A stretch of 64,000 nt of DNA from CAYNRG01 sp964399545 (GTDB lineage Bacteria; Bacillota_I; Bacilli_A; Erysipelotrichales; Erysipelotrichaceae): NCBI GenBank assembly GCA_964399545.1, contig CAYNRG010000004.1:1-64000 (forward strand), given 5' to 3'. How positions within the stretch are numbered: position 1 is the stretch's first letter; every line of letters begins with the position of its first letter. The translations under genes and the position numbers were made by a program. This document shows, piece after piece, positions 1 through 7,516 of the stretch. Below the pieces are notes generated by a model. It did not search any database. It saw nothing but the letters and a program-made list of their open reading frames with translations, and was not told where the DNA came from.

Positions 1-1
1 G

Positions 2-1075
2 TACCTCTATGCTTTGAATAATCCTTACAAGTATTCAGATCCAAGTGGGCATTATGTAGTATGGGCAGAAGAGCCAGGAGTTACTTTTAGGCACTTTGGA
101 GGAATGTTGTTTTCGGCAGGCAGGAGAACAGGGATTAGCATAATGTATTTTATGCTAGGACCTGGGAACTGGAAACTTTATACTGGAGGGTACCAAGGCG
201 TAAATTATAAAGGAGGCAAGCCATTTACAGGGGTAATGCATGGGTACACTTACCGAAATGGAGTTTTTGTAGGAAAGTATGTTCCTAAAAAAGACAGTAA
301 CCTTCCTATACATAACTCTTTTACAAATGAACCCCCAACAAACAGTTCAGGAGGAACCTATGTACCACCTCCAAAACCAGTATATAAGGTTCCAGTAATT
401 CAAGCTGAGAAACCTTCGATTAATACAAGTGTATTGGGCAAAAAGACACGAGATTTAGTCATGAAGGCAGCCAAAGCACAAGGGATAAGCTATCAAGCGA
501 TGGAGCAGCAACTCTATGCGCAATTGATGGCAGAAGGATCAGGATTAGACTTTCCTAAGTTTCAAAATCAGCAGCATCTTGAAAATCGCCTTCAAGAAAT
601 GTGTAATGCGATTATTGATAAAAACAAAAAAGACAAAGAAGACGCATTACTAGATGACTTTCAAGGAATTTTAGATTGGATTGGATTTGTACCAGGAATT
701 GGAGATGTATTTGATGCGGTTAATGCAGTAATCTATGCAGCAAGAGGGATGTATGTTCTAGCTTTAATTAGTGTTGCATGTGTGATCTTTTCTGTGTATG
801 CAGATGTAATTTTAAAACCGATTAAAAAAACAGTGAAAACAGTAGGTGAGCTGATAGAGAAAGTGGCACCGCAGATTCCCAACTTCGTGAAAGGAATAAA
901 ATCAGGGGTTAGAGGAGTAGTTGTAACAGCGAAAGAATGGGTAGGAAGATTCTTCAAAAGTATGGCGGAGAAGTTCTCTAAAGAGGCTGATAATTTTGTA
1001 AGGTATGTAGACAAGGTATTTGGTGAAGCTGCGGAAGAGACAATAGAGAATGGATCAACATCAGGTGGTAAGTGA
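2..1075 (+). CDS. RHS-repeat polymorphic toxin, C-terminal part (cut by window start, ends at premature TGA)
   Basis: The reading frame is open from base 2 and begins inside the conserved RHS core ending (YLYALNNPYKYSDPSGH), so the gene starts upstream of the window. Downstream of the core lies a linker with PPPKP, then a pre-toxin region with the glycine-rich block FVPGIGDVFDAVNAV followed by a hydrophobic helix, as in pre-toxin domains that help deliver the toxin tip. RHS proteins are large cell-surface or secreted toxins with swappable C-terminal effector domains. The frame ends at TGA (1073-1075), but the codons after it remain open to 1444 and encode a nuclease domain; the related copy near 4070 has TGG at the same place. 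The product is therefore probably a truncated toxin lacking its effector. RHS identity is sure; the fate of the protein is inferred. Confidence 0.88.
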   Translation, partial: YLYALNNPYKYSDPSGHYVVWAEEPGVTFRHFGGMLFSAGRRTGISIMYFMLGPGNWKLYTGGYQGVNYKGGKPFTGVMHGYTYRNGVFVGKYVPKKDSNLPIHNSFTNEPPTNSSGGTYVPPPKPVYKVPVIQAEKPSINTSVLGKKTRDLVMKAAKAQGISYQAMEQQLYAQLMAEGSGLDFPKFQNQQHLENRLQEMCNAIIDKNKKDKEDALLDDFQGILDWIGFVPGIGDVFDAVNAVIYAARGMYVLALISVACVIFSVYADVILKPIKKTVKTVGELIEKVAPQIPNFVKGIKSGVRGVVVTAKEWVGRFFKSMAEKFSKEADNFVRYVDKVFGEAAEETIENGSTSGGK

Positions 1076-1098
1076 ATCGATGATTTAGCTGAGAGTGG
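664..1098 (+). repeat. RHS pre-toxin segment, copy 1 (donor of the orphan cassette)
   Basis: Bases about 668-778 and 960-1098 recur at about 3847-3957 and 3958-4096. The 779-959 part (181 bases) is missing from the second copy. In the second block I count about six differences over 139 bases, one of which turns the stop TGA here into TGG there. Confidence 0.85.
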
Positions 1099-1444
1099 GG
1101 ATGAGGTTATATCTTCACTTACAGGTAGAACCAAGTTTAAGTCAAGTCATGATATCCCAGTAGATCCTAAAACAGGTTATACTACATCAAATATGACACT
1201 TGGGAGAAATGTTCATAGTGAGTATAAACTCAGACTAGATAATGGACAAAATTTAAGAAAAGAATATAGGTTACCTAGTGGAAAGAGAATAGATTTTATT
1301 GATCTTGATAATAAAATAGTTTATGAACTAAAACCAAATAATCCAAGTGCTATTAAATCAGGACAAAAGCAAGCACAAGAATATGTAAATGAGCTTATAG
1401 AGGAGTTTGGTGGTGAGTGGACTATAATCATAGATACATATTAA
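1076..1444 (+). pseudogene. Detached toxin tip of the RHS protein, restriction-endonuclease-fold (Tox-REase-9-like)
   Basis: This is the in-frame continuation of the RHS gene after the TGA at 1073-1075. It reads IDDLAESGDEV and runs to the stop at 1442-1444. The tip contains GKRIDFIDLDN followed by VYELKPNNP and a helix rich in Q and Y. An Asp and a spaced E-x-K are the catalytic pattern of PD-(D/E)xK nucleases, and the ELKPNN context matches the Tox-REase-9 type as I remember it. A possible internal ATG is at 1193, but no ribosome binding site stands before it, so independent expression is doubtful. The likely target is DNA of competing cells. Family assignment is by motif only. Confidence 0.7.
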
Positions 1445-1459
1445 AAGTAGGAGGTTATT

Positions 1460-1891
1460 ATGCAATATAAAGATTTTATTAATAATTATTGGGCATCATT
1501 CAAAACTTTGGAAAAAGACTTTAAGAAGAAAAATAACACCTTTATAAAAGATGAAGGAGAATACTATACAATAGTTGAATTACAAAAATCTGATTTTTCT
1601 AATATTATTTATATTAATTGTGGTGTTTTAATAAAAGACCTTGTTAGAAACTCAAACAAAATTTCTATGCAAAATACACATTTTAATATTAGAATAGGAG
1701 TTGAAAATGTTTATGAAGTAAATTTAGAAGAAACAAGTGTAGAAATAATCGATAAATATACATATAACACTCATAAATATATAAATAAAAATTTTGCATC
1801 TCTTGATATTTTAAAAAAACATATTATGTCTAACGCTAGATTATTAAACATCACTCGATTAAAGTTAAAAACATATTTAGGTATTAATTGA
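1460..1891 (+). CDS. Probable immunity protein for the RHS nuclease tip (DUF4304-like)
   Basis: The 143-residue product starts 15 bases after the toxin stop, behind a good AGGAGG (1450-1455). It has no signal peptide or membrane segment and is rich in Lys, Asn and Ile. The layout (aromatic N-terminal helix, then YTIVELQKSDFSNIIYINCGV strands, then a helical tail) resembles DUF4304-type proteins often found beside polymorphic toxins. That resemblance is a weak memory-based match. Position directly behind a toxin tip is the main reason for the immunity call. It should bind and neutralise the nuclease in the cytoplasm. The gene is intact although the toxin tip is cut off by a stop codon, which fits a need for protection against sibling strains. 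Confidence 0.6.
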   Translation: MQYKDFINNYWASFKTLEKDFKKKNNTFIKDEGEYYTIVELQKSDFSNIIYINCGVLIKDLVRNSNKISMQNTHFNIRIGVENVYEVNLEETSVEIIDKYTYNTHKYINKNFASLDILKKHIMSNARLLNITRLKLKTYLGIN

Positions 1892-1920
1892 TTTGCTAGT
1901 ATAGCTATTATTAAGAACTT

Positions 1921-1955
1921 GAGTCTTGCACTTTTGTGCAGGCTCTTTTCTTTTA
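1921..1955 (+). terminator. Terminator after the RHS immunity gene
   Basis: An imperfect stem pairs GAGTCTTGCAC with GTGCAGGCTC around a short T loop and is followed by TTTTCTTTTA. It closes the toxin-immunity unit. A very similar hairpin occurs in the opposite direction at 2461-2490. Confidence 0.7.
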
Positions 1956-2460
1956 TATGCAAGATTTTGTAATAACTGATTTACTTTTAAGAATCTGATT
2001 ATTACTAACAATTTAACTAATTATATTCTCTATGCTTAATTAGGACTGCAATAAATTAATATTCATTAATAAAATCACTTTTGGTTTATATTTTTGTAAA
2101 TATAGTAGATTTAATTTGAATTGAAATAACAACTTAAATATCTAATTAAGCATTCTTACAATTAAATAATTAAACTACAATATTTAAAGTTACCTTTAGA
2201 CTATTGTTGCTTTTAAATATTGGAGTATAAATAAAGCCATATAGAAATTTCTCAATTTAATTACTTTGAGATCATCTATATGGCTTTTATAATTATTTAA
2301 TTGTAATATTCAACATATGACATTTGTCATTAAGGTAATTTGACATTTTGTTGAATCTGATGCTTTAGATATCATATGTTAAATGATAAATATAATTAGT
2401 GGTGTAATTATAGCATTTACATTATTACTAACAATACAATTATTACAAAATCTTATAAAT
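1956..2460. other. AT-rich intergenic stretch with nested inverted repeats
   Basis: About 500 bases without a convincing gene. I see an 11-bp inverted repeat (2033-2043 with 2142-2152), a perfect 16-bp inverted repeat (2156-2171 with 2291-2306), a 12-bp stem inside the latter (2233-2244 with 2276-2287), and further short repeats of ATTCAACA near 2308-2360. This may be the remains of a small mobile element or stacked terminators. Confidence 0.5.
2233..2288. terminator. Bidirectional terminator-like hairpin
   Basis: A perfect 12-bp stem (AAAGCCATATAG with CTATATGGCTTT) carries an inner partial CTCAA/TTTGAG pairing and has A-rich and T-rich ends, so it could stop transcripts from either side. 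It lies inside the 16-bp inverted repeat 2156-2306. Confidence 0.5.
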
Positions 2461-2490
2461 AAAAGAGCCAAGCATAAGTGCAAGGCTCAA
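2461..2490 (-). terminator. Terminator after the Imm11-like gene
   Basis: Read on the minus strand, GAGCC and GGCTC pair around an imperfect inner stem, followed by TTTT. The minus-strand sequence closely matches the plus-strand hairpin at 1921, suggesting both came from related toxin-immunity units. Confidence 0.55.
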
Positions 2491-2553
2491 AATTTACTCA
2501 ACTCAACTGTGTGTAAAACAAAATGTTGAGTTCAGCTAACTTATTGTACTTTT

Positions 2554-3159
2554 CTAAACAATTTCAAATGGAAACTCAATACTATCATCTTCACTATCAT
2601 AAACAAGTCTAAAATCAATACCTGTTAAATTATTATCCCTGCAACGTTGTCTAAACTTTTCGGATACATATAAAACTGCACCAGTCTCTCGTATTCTGAA
2701 GATATGTTTATGGTTTATTAAATCTTCATTGAAATGATATTTTATGAAGCGTATAACAGTATTTTTAACTGACTTTGCCCATTTTATTTTACTTTTGTTA
2801 TAATCTACACTATTCTCTAATACATCCTTAACATATAATAATTTATACTCTTTGATGTGTGATTTAGCAGGATATAATTCTACACTTTCATCAAATAAAT
2901 CATTAAGCATTTCATATGCTTTATCATCTAAATAATATCCACCAAATCCTGATTGAATATTGCCAAATTTAGCACTAGGCTTTTCAATCTCTAGAATATT
3001 ACCATCTATATCTTCATATTTTAACTCGATTACATCTTTAATTACATTCTTTTTACTACCAACATATTTTCTCATATATTTAATATCATGTATGTCTTTA
3101 TAATCTTGTTCTACAACAGCTGATATATCATTTTGAACTTGAATTGTATATATTCTCAT
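2554..3159 (-). CDS. Imm11-like (DUF1629-type) immunity protein
   Basis: The 201-residue cytoplasmic protein has no signal or membrane segment. The centre holds a glycine-rich turn (FGNIQSGFGGYYLDD) and the C-terminal third has IFRIRETGAVLYVSEKF followed by LTGIDFRLVYDSEDD. That ending is what I associate with Imm11/DUF1629 immunity proteins, which guard against polymorphic nuclease toxins. The start is set by AGGAGG at 3163-3170 (minus strand). The upstream gene, in the same direction, is the tail of a toxin (3169-3300) whose stop overlaps this ribosome binding site. The pairing of a toxin tail with an intact immunity gene suggests an orphan cassette. Moderate confidence in the family, good in the role. 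Confidence 0.65.
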   Translation of the reverse strand: MRIYTIQVQNDISAVVEQDYKDIHDIKYMRKYVGSKKNVIKDVIELKYEDIDGNILEIEKPSAKFGNIQSGFGGYYLDDKAYEMLNDLFDESVELYPAKSHIKEYKLLYVKDVLENSVDYNKSKIKWAKSVKNTVIRFIKYHFNEDLINHKHIFRIRETGAVLYVSEKFRQRCRDNNLTGIDFRLVYDSEDDSIEFPFEIV

Positions 3160-3168
3160 CTTAACCTC

Positions 3169-3300
3169 CTATTTGGGGAATTTTCCGTTTTGTAACATTT
3201 CTGCAATGTCATCTAAAATAGCTAACGCATCACTTTTTGATGTCGCTTTACCCAACATATTATTAACTGTATTGTCGTATGTTTCATTCCATTTTCTCGA
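3169..3300 (-). pseudogene. C-terminal remnant of a toxin (AHH/HNH-nuclease-like tail)
   Basis: On the minus strand a 43-codon open stretch reads SRKWNETYDNTVNNML, then a helix, and ends EMLQNGKFPK before a TAG at 3169-3171. A stop lies immediately upstream (3301-3303), so only the tail is left. The pattern 'W-x-x-x-Y-D-x-x-x-N-x-M-L ... L-x-x-I-A-x-M-L-x-x-G-x-F' resembles the end of AHH-type nuclease toxins that pair with Imm11-like proteins. It directly precedes the Imm11-like gene, separated only by the ribosome binding site. The catalytic part is missing, so this is a dead fragment. The AHH call is inference from a short motif. Confidence 0.5.
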
Positions 3301-3432
3301 CTATTTCACCAAGATTATTAAAGAGTGGTTATCAACTACTATCTAATTTAAAAACAACTAATATATTCATTAATTTTTAAGTGTTATTTCAATATAATTA
3401 TATCATATTTTCATTGTTAACAATATTACTTT

Positions 3433-3756
3433 TTATCTTTCCTCATACTCACTTTCATACTTCATCATTGAATAAATTATCCTAACTAATTGTCTCATAA
3501 TACATATTAATGCTTGTGTTGTAGTTTTACCATCACTAATCTTCTTATGGTAATAATCATAGAATCGTTTGTTATGCTTAGTTTCCCCTCTGTATGTTAT
3601 CATCCCAACAGCAAGGAAATAAAGTGTACTTCTAAGTTCTCTGTTACCTCCACGTGAACTCTCAATCTTACAAGTAGATGAACTAGCAATTGTAACTGGT
3701 GCAATACCTGCAAAGCGTGCTAAACTCTTCTCAGTCTTAAAACGTTGAATGTCATC
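3433..3756 (-). pseudogene. IS110-family transposase, 3' fragment
   Basis: The minus strand encodes about 107 residues starting at DDIQRFKTEKSLARFAGIAP. The block continues with SRGGNRELRSTLYFLAVG, a KHNKRFYDYYHKK segment and DGKTTTQALICIMRQLVRIIY, then TAA at 3433-3435. This is the Transposase_20 part of IS110-type DEDD transposases (Gly-Asn-x-x-Leu-Arg, then Tyr-x-x-Lys, then Gly-Lys). The N-terminal DEDD half is absent, and a stop plus a 10-bp palindrome (3756-3765 with 3769-3778) lie at the broken end. It is a decayed insertion and probably helped shuffle the surrounding toxin cassettes. Confidence 0.8.
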
Positions 3757-3840
3757 TTATATTTATCATAAATATAAGGTGATATTGGGTTGATTCTGAC
3801 AGAAATATGATACAATATTATTGATACTCCAGATGGATTC

Positions 3841-4096
3841 TAAAGAAATTTAGATTAGATTCGATTTGTACCAGGAATTGGAGATGTATTTGATGCGGTT
3901 AATGTAGTAATCTATGCAACAAGAGGGATGTATGTTCTAGCTTTAATTAGTGTTGCAGTATGGCGGAGAAGTTCTCTAAAGAGGCTGATAATTTTGTAAG
4001 GTATGTTGACAAGGTATTTGGTGAAGCTGCGGAAGAGACAATAGAAAATGGAACAACATCAGGTGGTAAGTGGATTGATGATTTAGCTGAGAGTAG
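3841..4096 (+). repeat. RHS pre-toxin segment, copy 2 with 181-bp internal deletion
   Basis: This stretch restates the RHS pre-toxin coding region. It is not functional upstream: in the frame of VPGIGDVFDAVN there are stops where copy 1 has Trp (TAG near 3856), and the 181-bp deletion at 3957/3958 breaks frame. The downstream block (3958-4096) stays open into the orphan toxin tip. Confidence 0.85.
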
Positions 4097-4382
4097 GGTG
4101 AAAGTTACAGGTAGTTTCAGTGATGAGACATTGCAAAGCGCTTCTAAACATTTAAGTGGCGGAAGTGGGCAAACAACATTTCAAGCATCCACACTAGATG
4201 AACTAACATCTCTAACAGATGAAGCACTTTCAGTTGCTAATGATTCAAATGTGACAATGCAAGGAGAATGGAAAAGAGTAGATGTAGATATGGGAAGAGT
4301 AATTGGTACTAATGGAGAAACATCCATAAGAATTATAATCGATGAAAATGGAATTATTAGAACCACTTATCCTTTAAAATAG
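3960..4382 (+). CDS. Orphan toxin C-terminal cassette (RHS-linked, different effector tip)
   Basis: The first ~45 codons are the RHS linker (AEKFSKEADNFVRYVDKVFGE to SGGKWIDDLAES), nearly identical to 964-1095. The sequence then diverges into a new tip with GSFSDETLQSASKHLSGG and ends GEWKRVDVDMGRVIGTNG, then IRIIIDENGIIRTTYPLK. Strand-rich ends finishing in T-x-YP are seen in barnase/EndoU/colicin-like (BECR) RNase toxins, so an RNase is possible, but this is weak. No ribosome binding site or secretion part precedes it, so it is probably silent until recombined behind the complete RHS gene. The product would be 140 residues if started at ATG 3960. Cassette identity is strong, activity uncertain. 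Confidence 0.7.
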   Translation: MAEKFSKEADNFVRYVDKVFGEAAEETIENGTTSGGKWIDDLAESRVKVTGSFSDETLQSASKHLSGGSGQTTFQASTLDELTSLTDEALSVANDSNVTMQGEWKRVDVDMGRVIGTNGETSIRIIIDENGIIRTTYPLK

Positions 4383-4395
4383 AGAGGAAAGTTTT

Positions 4396-4725
4396 ATGTA
4401 TATTAATAAAGAAACAAAAGAAGTAATGTGCCCAATAGATATGGGATATGGTGTTTTTAAAAAGGTTACCTTAAAAAACAAAAAACAAATATTCCAATGT
4501 GATGAATGTGGACTTATTTCAGAGACACTAAAAGATTTGGAAAATGATATTTATATACAAGAAGACTTTATAAATCAAGAACAGATTTTAAAAGTGGAAG
4601 ATTATAAAGTGGAAAATATGATTGACACTAGTAAACTATTAGAATTAAAAGAGTTTACTAATAAGCCCTTTAAATTTAAAATTAAGCATAATAATAAAAT
4701 AGAAACACATTATACTCAAAAATGA
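4396..4725 (+). CDS. Candidate immunity protein of the orphan cassette
   Basis: The 109-residue protein begins 13 bases after the orphan tip, with AGAGGAAAG upstream of ATG. It has an N-terminal CPIDMG and a central IFQCDECGLISETL, so a Cys-x-x-Cys element is visible, together with a lone upstream Cys. The rest is charged and soluble, without signal or membrane segments. I do not recognise a family. Its place directly behind a toxin tip is the only reason for the immunity call. The gene is intact and could protect the cell even though its toxin is not assembled into a full-length RHS protein. Confidence 0.55.
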   Translation: MYINKETKEVMCPIDMGYGVFKKVTLKNKKQIFQCDECGLISETLKDLENDIYIQEDFINQEQILKVEDYKVENMIDTSKLLELKEFTNKPFKFKIKHNNKIETHYTQK

Positions 4726-4754
4726 AGAAGGTTCATATAATGAATAATATTTAT

Positions 4755-5624
4755 TCAAGATTTCCTCTTTAACCATGGAACGCGATTTTTAGTTGAAGAA
4801 CCAGGACCATGATTATTTATTTCTTCAAAATGAACATGAGTAATATCTTTTCCCCAATCATGCCAACCTTCTTTTGTTATATGTTTATCCAGAAAAGAGT
4901 TTTTGATGACACAGCGTGCTTGATCACGCCAAGGTCGTCCGAGATAGACTGTATTCTCTTTACAATTTGATGTGAATGAACAAGAGTCAAATAGAAGCCC
5001 GGGTTGATTAGGGTAGGTGCAAGGAGCACACACATAGCCATTACAACGCTGATATAAATTAAGTGAGTGAATTATACAATGTTCAAATATAGCATTTGCA
5101 CCACCAAAAATGAAATCTATATCTCCTTCAATTAGGCAATGTGAATAATGTTGATTGGTGATAGTTCTTTTTGATAGTTCTTTTGGTCCCCTAAATCCAT
5201 TAATTTGAAATGATTTTTTAGGTAAAGGGCCTAGGAATAATGTGTCTTGGTGAGAACGGATATTACAATGTGAAACGAAGATATCTCCATCTGCATAAAG
5301 TGCAATTGTCTGACCTACATCTTCTCCTAGGCCGGCAGTATTCTCAATTGTTAGATTATGCAGTTCTACTTTGTTAGCATCAATCAAACAAGTGTAAGAT
5401 CGAAAAGTTCCACATTTTTCATCTGGAGTGATAAATTTATTAGCGTAATTATGATATCGAATAATTGTTTTATCTCTATCTTCTCCTTGTAGAATTAGTG
5501 AAGGCGTTTTAATGGTAATTACTTCTTCATAAATACCGTTTGATATATACAAAATATCACCAGGAACTGCATCATCAATTGCTTTTTGTAAGGAAGTATA
5601 GTGTTCACCATTTAATATAATCAT
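4755..5624 (-). CDS. Pectin methylesterase (CE8), cytoplasmic form
   Basis: The 289-residue enzyme removes methyl esters from galacturonate residues, releasing methanol and free acid. CE8 motifs are clear: SHQDTLFLG with Asp127, IDFIFGGANAIFEHC with Asp170, CAPCTYP and YLGRPWRD with Arg230, the usual two catalytic Asp and the substrate Arg on a right-handed beta helix. The start at 5624 is chosen over one 36 bases upstream because AGGAGA stands just before it. There is no signal peptide, unlike most secreted pectinesterases, so it probably acts on imported methylated oligogalacturonides. It is the last gene of the minus-strand operon that starts with the KDPG aldolase. Confidence 0.93.
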   Translation of the reverse strand: MIILNGEHYTSLQKAIDDAVPGDILYISNGIYEEVITIKTPSLILQGEDRDKTIIRYHNYANKFITPDEKCGTFRSYTCLIDANKVELHNLTIENTAGLGEDVGQTIALYADGDIFVSHCNIRSHQDTLFLGPLPKKSFQINGFRGPKELSKRTITNQHYSHCLIEGDIDFIFGGANAIFEHCIIHSLNLYQRCNGYVCAPCTYPNQPGLLFDSCSFTSNCKENTVYLGRPWRDQARCVIKNSFLDKHITKEGWHDWGKDITHVHFEEINNHGPGSSTKNRVPWLKRKS

Positions 5625-5678
5625 AATTTTTCTCCTATTTGATAGTAAAAGCCAAGTCATTGACTTTGCTCTTTTTAG

Positions 5679-6473
5679 TTATTGAGGTTGCTTGCCGATA
5701 TAGGCTAAGATTCCGCCATCAACGTATAGTATATGTCCATTAACAAAGTTACTTGCATCAGAAGCTAAGAAAACTATCGGGCCTTGAAGATCTTCAACTT
5801 CTCCCCACCGGTTAGCGGGAGTTTTTGCTAGAATAAATTGATCAAAGGGATGCTTAGATCCATCTTCCTGTTTTTCTCGAAGAGGAGCAGTTTGAGGAGT
5901 AGCTATGTATCCTGGACCAAGCCCATTACACTGAATATTATATTGTCCATACTCTGAAGCAATATTCTTTGTTAGCATTTTTAACCCACCTTTTGCGGCA
6001 GCATATGCTGAAACAGTTTCACGTCCGACTTCAGACATCATTGAACATATGTTTATAATTTTTCCATGACCTTTTTTAATCATTGAAGGAATGACTGCTT
6101 TACTTAAAATAAATGGAGCATTTAGGTCGACATCAATCACTTGTCTAAAGTCTTTGATGGACATTTCATGCATGGGAGTACGATGGATAATACCTGCGTT
6201 GTTTACTAGGATATCAATGGCTCCAACCTCATTTTCAATTTGTTGTACTAAAGCATTAACGGAAACATCATCAGTGACATCACAAACGTATCCGTGAGCA
6301 TCAATCCCATTTTTACTATAGGCGATAATTCCTTTATCAACTAATTCTGTATTTATATCATTGAAACAGATTGTTGCACCAGCTTTCGAGAGAGAGGTTG
6401 CTAGAGCAAAACCAATTCCGTAGGAAGCTCCTGTAATTAGAGCGACTTTTCCATCTAATCGAAAATTATTCAT
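5679..6473 (-). CDS. kduD: SDR dehydrogenase, KduD-type (2-deoxy-D-gluconate / 5-keto-gluconate family)
   Basis: A 264-residue classical short-chain dehydrogenase. It has the Rossmann motif TGASYGIG near residues 15-22, NNAG near 91-94, and the catalytic Ser, then Tyr-x-x-x-Lys in SAYAAAKGG. The ending NFVNGHILYVDGGILAYIG is the form seen in proteins named gluconate 5-dehydrogenase or KduD. With KduI, KDG kinase and KDPG aldolase beside it, the most sensible reaction is NAD(P)-linked reduction of 5-keto-4-deoxyuronate-derived diketogluconate to KDG. A ribosome binding site AAGGAGA precedes the start. The specific substrate is inferred from neighbours; gluconate 5-dehydrogenase activity is the alternative. 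Confidence 0.85.
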   Translation of the reverse strand: MNNFRLDGKVALITGASYGIGFALATSLSKAGATICFNDINTELVDKGIIAYSKNGIDAHGYVCDVTDDVSVNALVQQIENEVGAIDILVNNAGIIHRTPMHEMSIKDFRQVIDVDLNAPFILSKAVIPSMIKKGHGKIINICSMMSEVGRETVSAYAAAKGGLKMLTKNIASEYGQYNIQCNGLGPGYIATPQTAPLREKQEDGSKHPFDQFILAKTPANRWGEVEDLQGPIVFLASDASNFVNGHILYVDGGILAYIGKQPQ

Positions 6474-6485
6474 TTTATTTTCTCC

Positions 6486-7505
6486 TTATCGTTGTACTCG
6501 ACCAGAAGAATTACCTTTTACAAGGCTTTCAACTTCATCGGTATTTACTAAATTAAAATCTCCTGCAATAGTGTGCTTTAGAGCGCTTGCAGCTACTGCG
6601 AACTCTAGAGCTTCTTCTTGTGTTTTTTTGGTAAGAAGACCGTGTATAAGGCCTCCAGAGAAAGAGTCTCCACCACCTACTCTATCGATAATTGGTTGAA
6701 TATCGTATCGTTTTGATTCATAGAATTCTTTTCCATTATAAATGAGAGCTTTCCAACCATTGTGTGATGCACTGAAACTTTCACGAAGGGTAGAAACTAC
6801 AATATCAAAGTTAAATGTTTCGTGCATTTGCTTGAAAATGCTTTTATATCCTTCAGGAGAAGTATCTCCATGTTCAACATTAGCTATAGGCTTGAATCCT
6901 AGGCAAAGTTCTGCATCTTCTTCATTTCCAATGCAAACGTCTACATACTGCATTAGTGGTTTCATAATGGATTGAGCTTTTTCCTTTGTCCATAATTTTT
7001 GTCTGAAATTTAAGTCTACAGAGACTCGTACACCATATTTTTTAGCTGCAATACACGCTAGTTCTATAAGCTTTGCAGAATCATCAGAAAGGGCTGGAGT
7101 AATTCCAGACCAGTGAAACCATGAAGCATTTTTCATTATGGAATCAAAATCAAAATCTTCAGGTGTAGCTTGTGAAATACTAGATCCTGATCGGTCATAA
7201 ATAACTTTAGAAGGACGCATAGAGGAACCAGTTTCTAGATAGTATACTCCTAAACGGTTGCCCCCACGAGCAATGAAGTTGGTATGAACTCCATACTTGC
7301 GTAAGGCGTTTAAAGCACATTGACCAATGTCGTGTGTAGGTAGTTTTGAAACAAAGTAAGAATCATGCCCGTAGTTTGAAAGAGATACCGCAACATTAGC
7401 TTCTCCTCCACCATATACAATGTCAAATTCATTTGACTGTAAGAATCGTTTTTTTTCGGGAGTAGATAAACGTAACATGATTTCTCCCATAGTTATAATT
7501 TTCAT
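6486..7505 (-). CDS. kdgK: 2-keto-3-deoxygluconate kinase (PfkB family)
   Basis: The 339-residue ribokinase-type enzyme phosphorylates 2-keto-3-deoxygluconate to KDPG with ATP. The N-terminal sugar-binding signature VYGGGEANVAVSLS and the C-terminal PfkB signature DRVGGGDSFSGG, holding the catalytic Asp, are both visible. Length fits KdgK. It lies 12 bases downstream of the aldolase gene and 12 bases upstream of the KduD-like gene, so the order matches the pathway. GAGGAGA precedes ATG. Other PfkB sugar kinases look alike, but this setting makes KDG the clear substrate. Confidence 0.9.
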   Translation of the reverse strand: MKIITMGEIMLRLSTPEKKRFLQSNEFDIVYGGGEANVAVSLSNYGHDSYFVSKLPTHDIGQCALNALRKYGVHTNFIARGGNRLGVYYLETGSSMRPSKVIYDRSGSSISQATPEDFDFDSIMKNASWFHWSGITPALSDDSAKLIELACIAAKKYGVRVSVDLNFRQKLWTKEKAQSIMKPLMQYVDVCIGNEEDAELCLGFKPIANVEHGDTSPEGYKSIFKQMHETFNFDIVVSTLRESFSASHNGWKALIYNGKEFYESKRYDIQPIIDRVGGGDSFSGGLIHGLLTKKTQEEALEFAVAASALKHTIAGDFNLVNTDEVESLVKGNSSGRVQR

Positions 7506-7516
7506 AAAATTCTCCT

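Noticed and set aside
1073..1075. TGA as a Trp codon
   Set aside because: Other genes use TGG for Trp and end with TGA in good context (for example 9730-9732 and 17830-17832), so an alternative code is not supported.
733..1134. Long open frame on the minus strand inside the RHS gene
   Set aside because: It lies opposite a recognisable coding region, has no ribosome binding site and no protein-like features.
3756..3778. 10-bp palindrome as an insertion-sequence end
   Set aside because: IS110 elements usually lack such terminal repeats and no partner end was found; it could equally be a chance AT-rich repeat.
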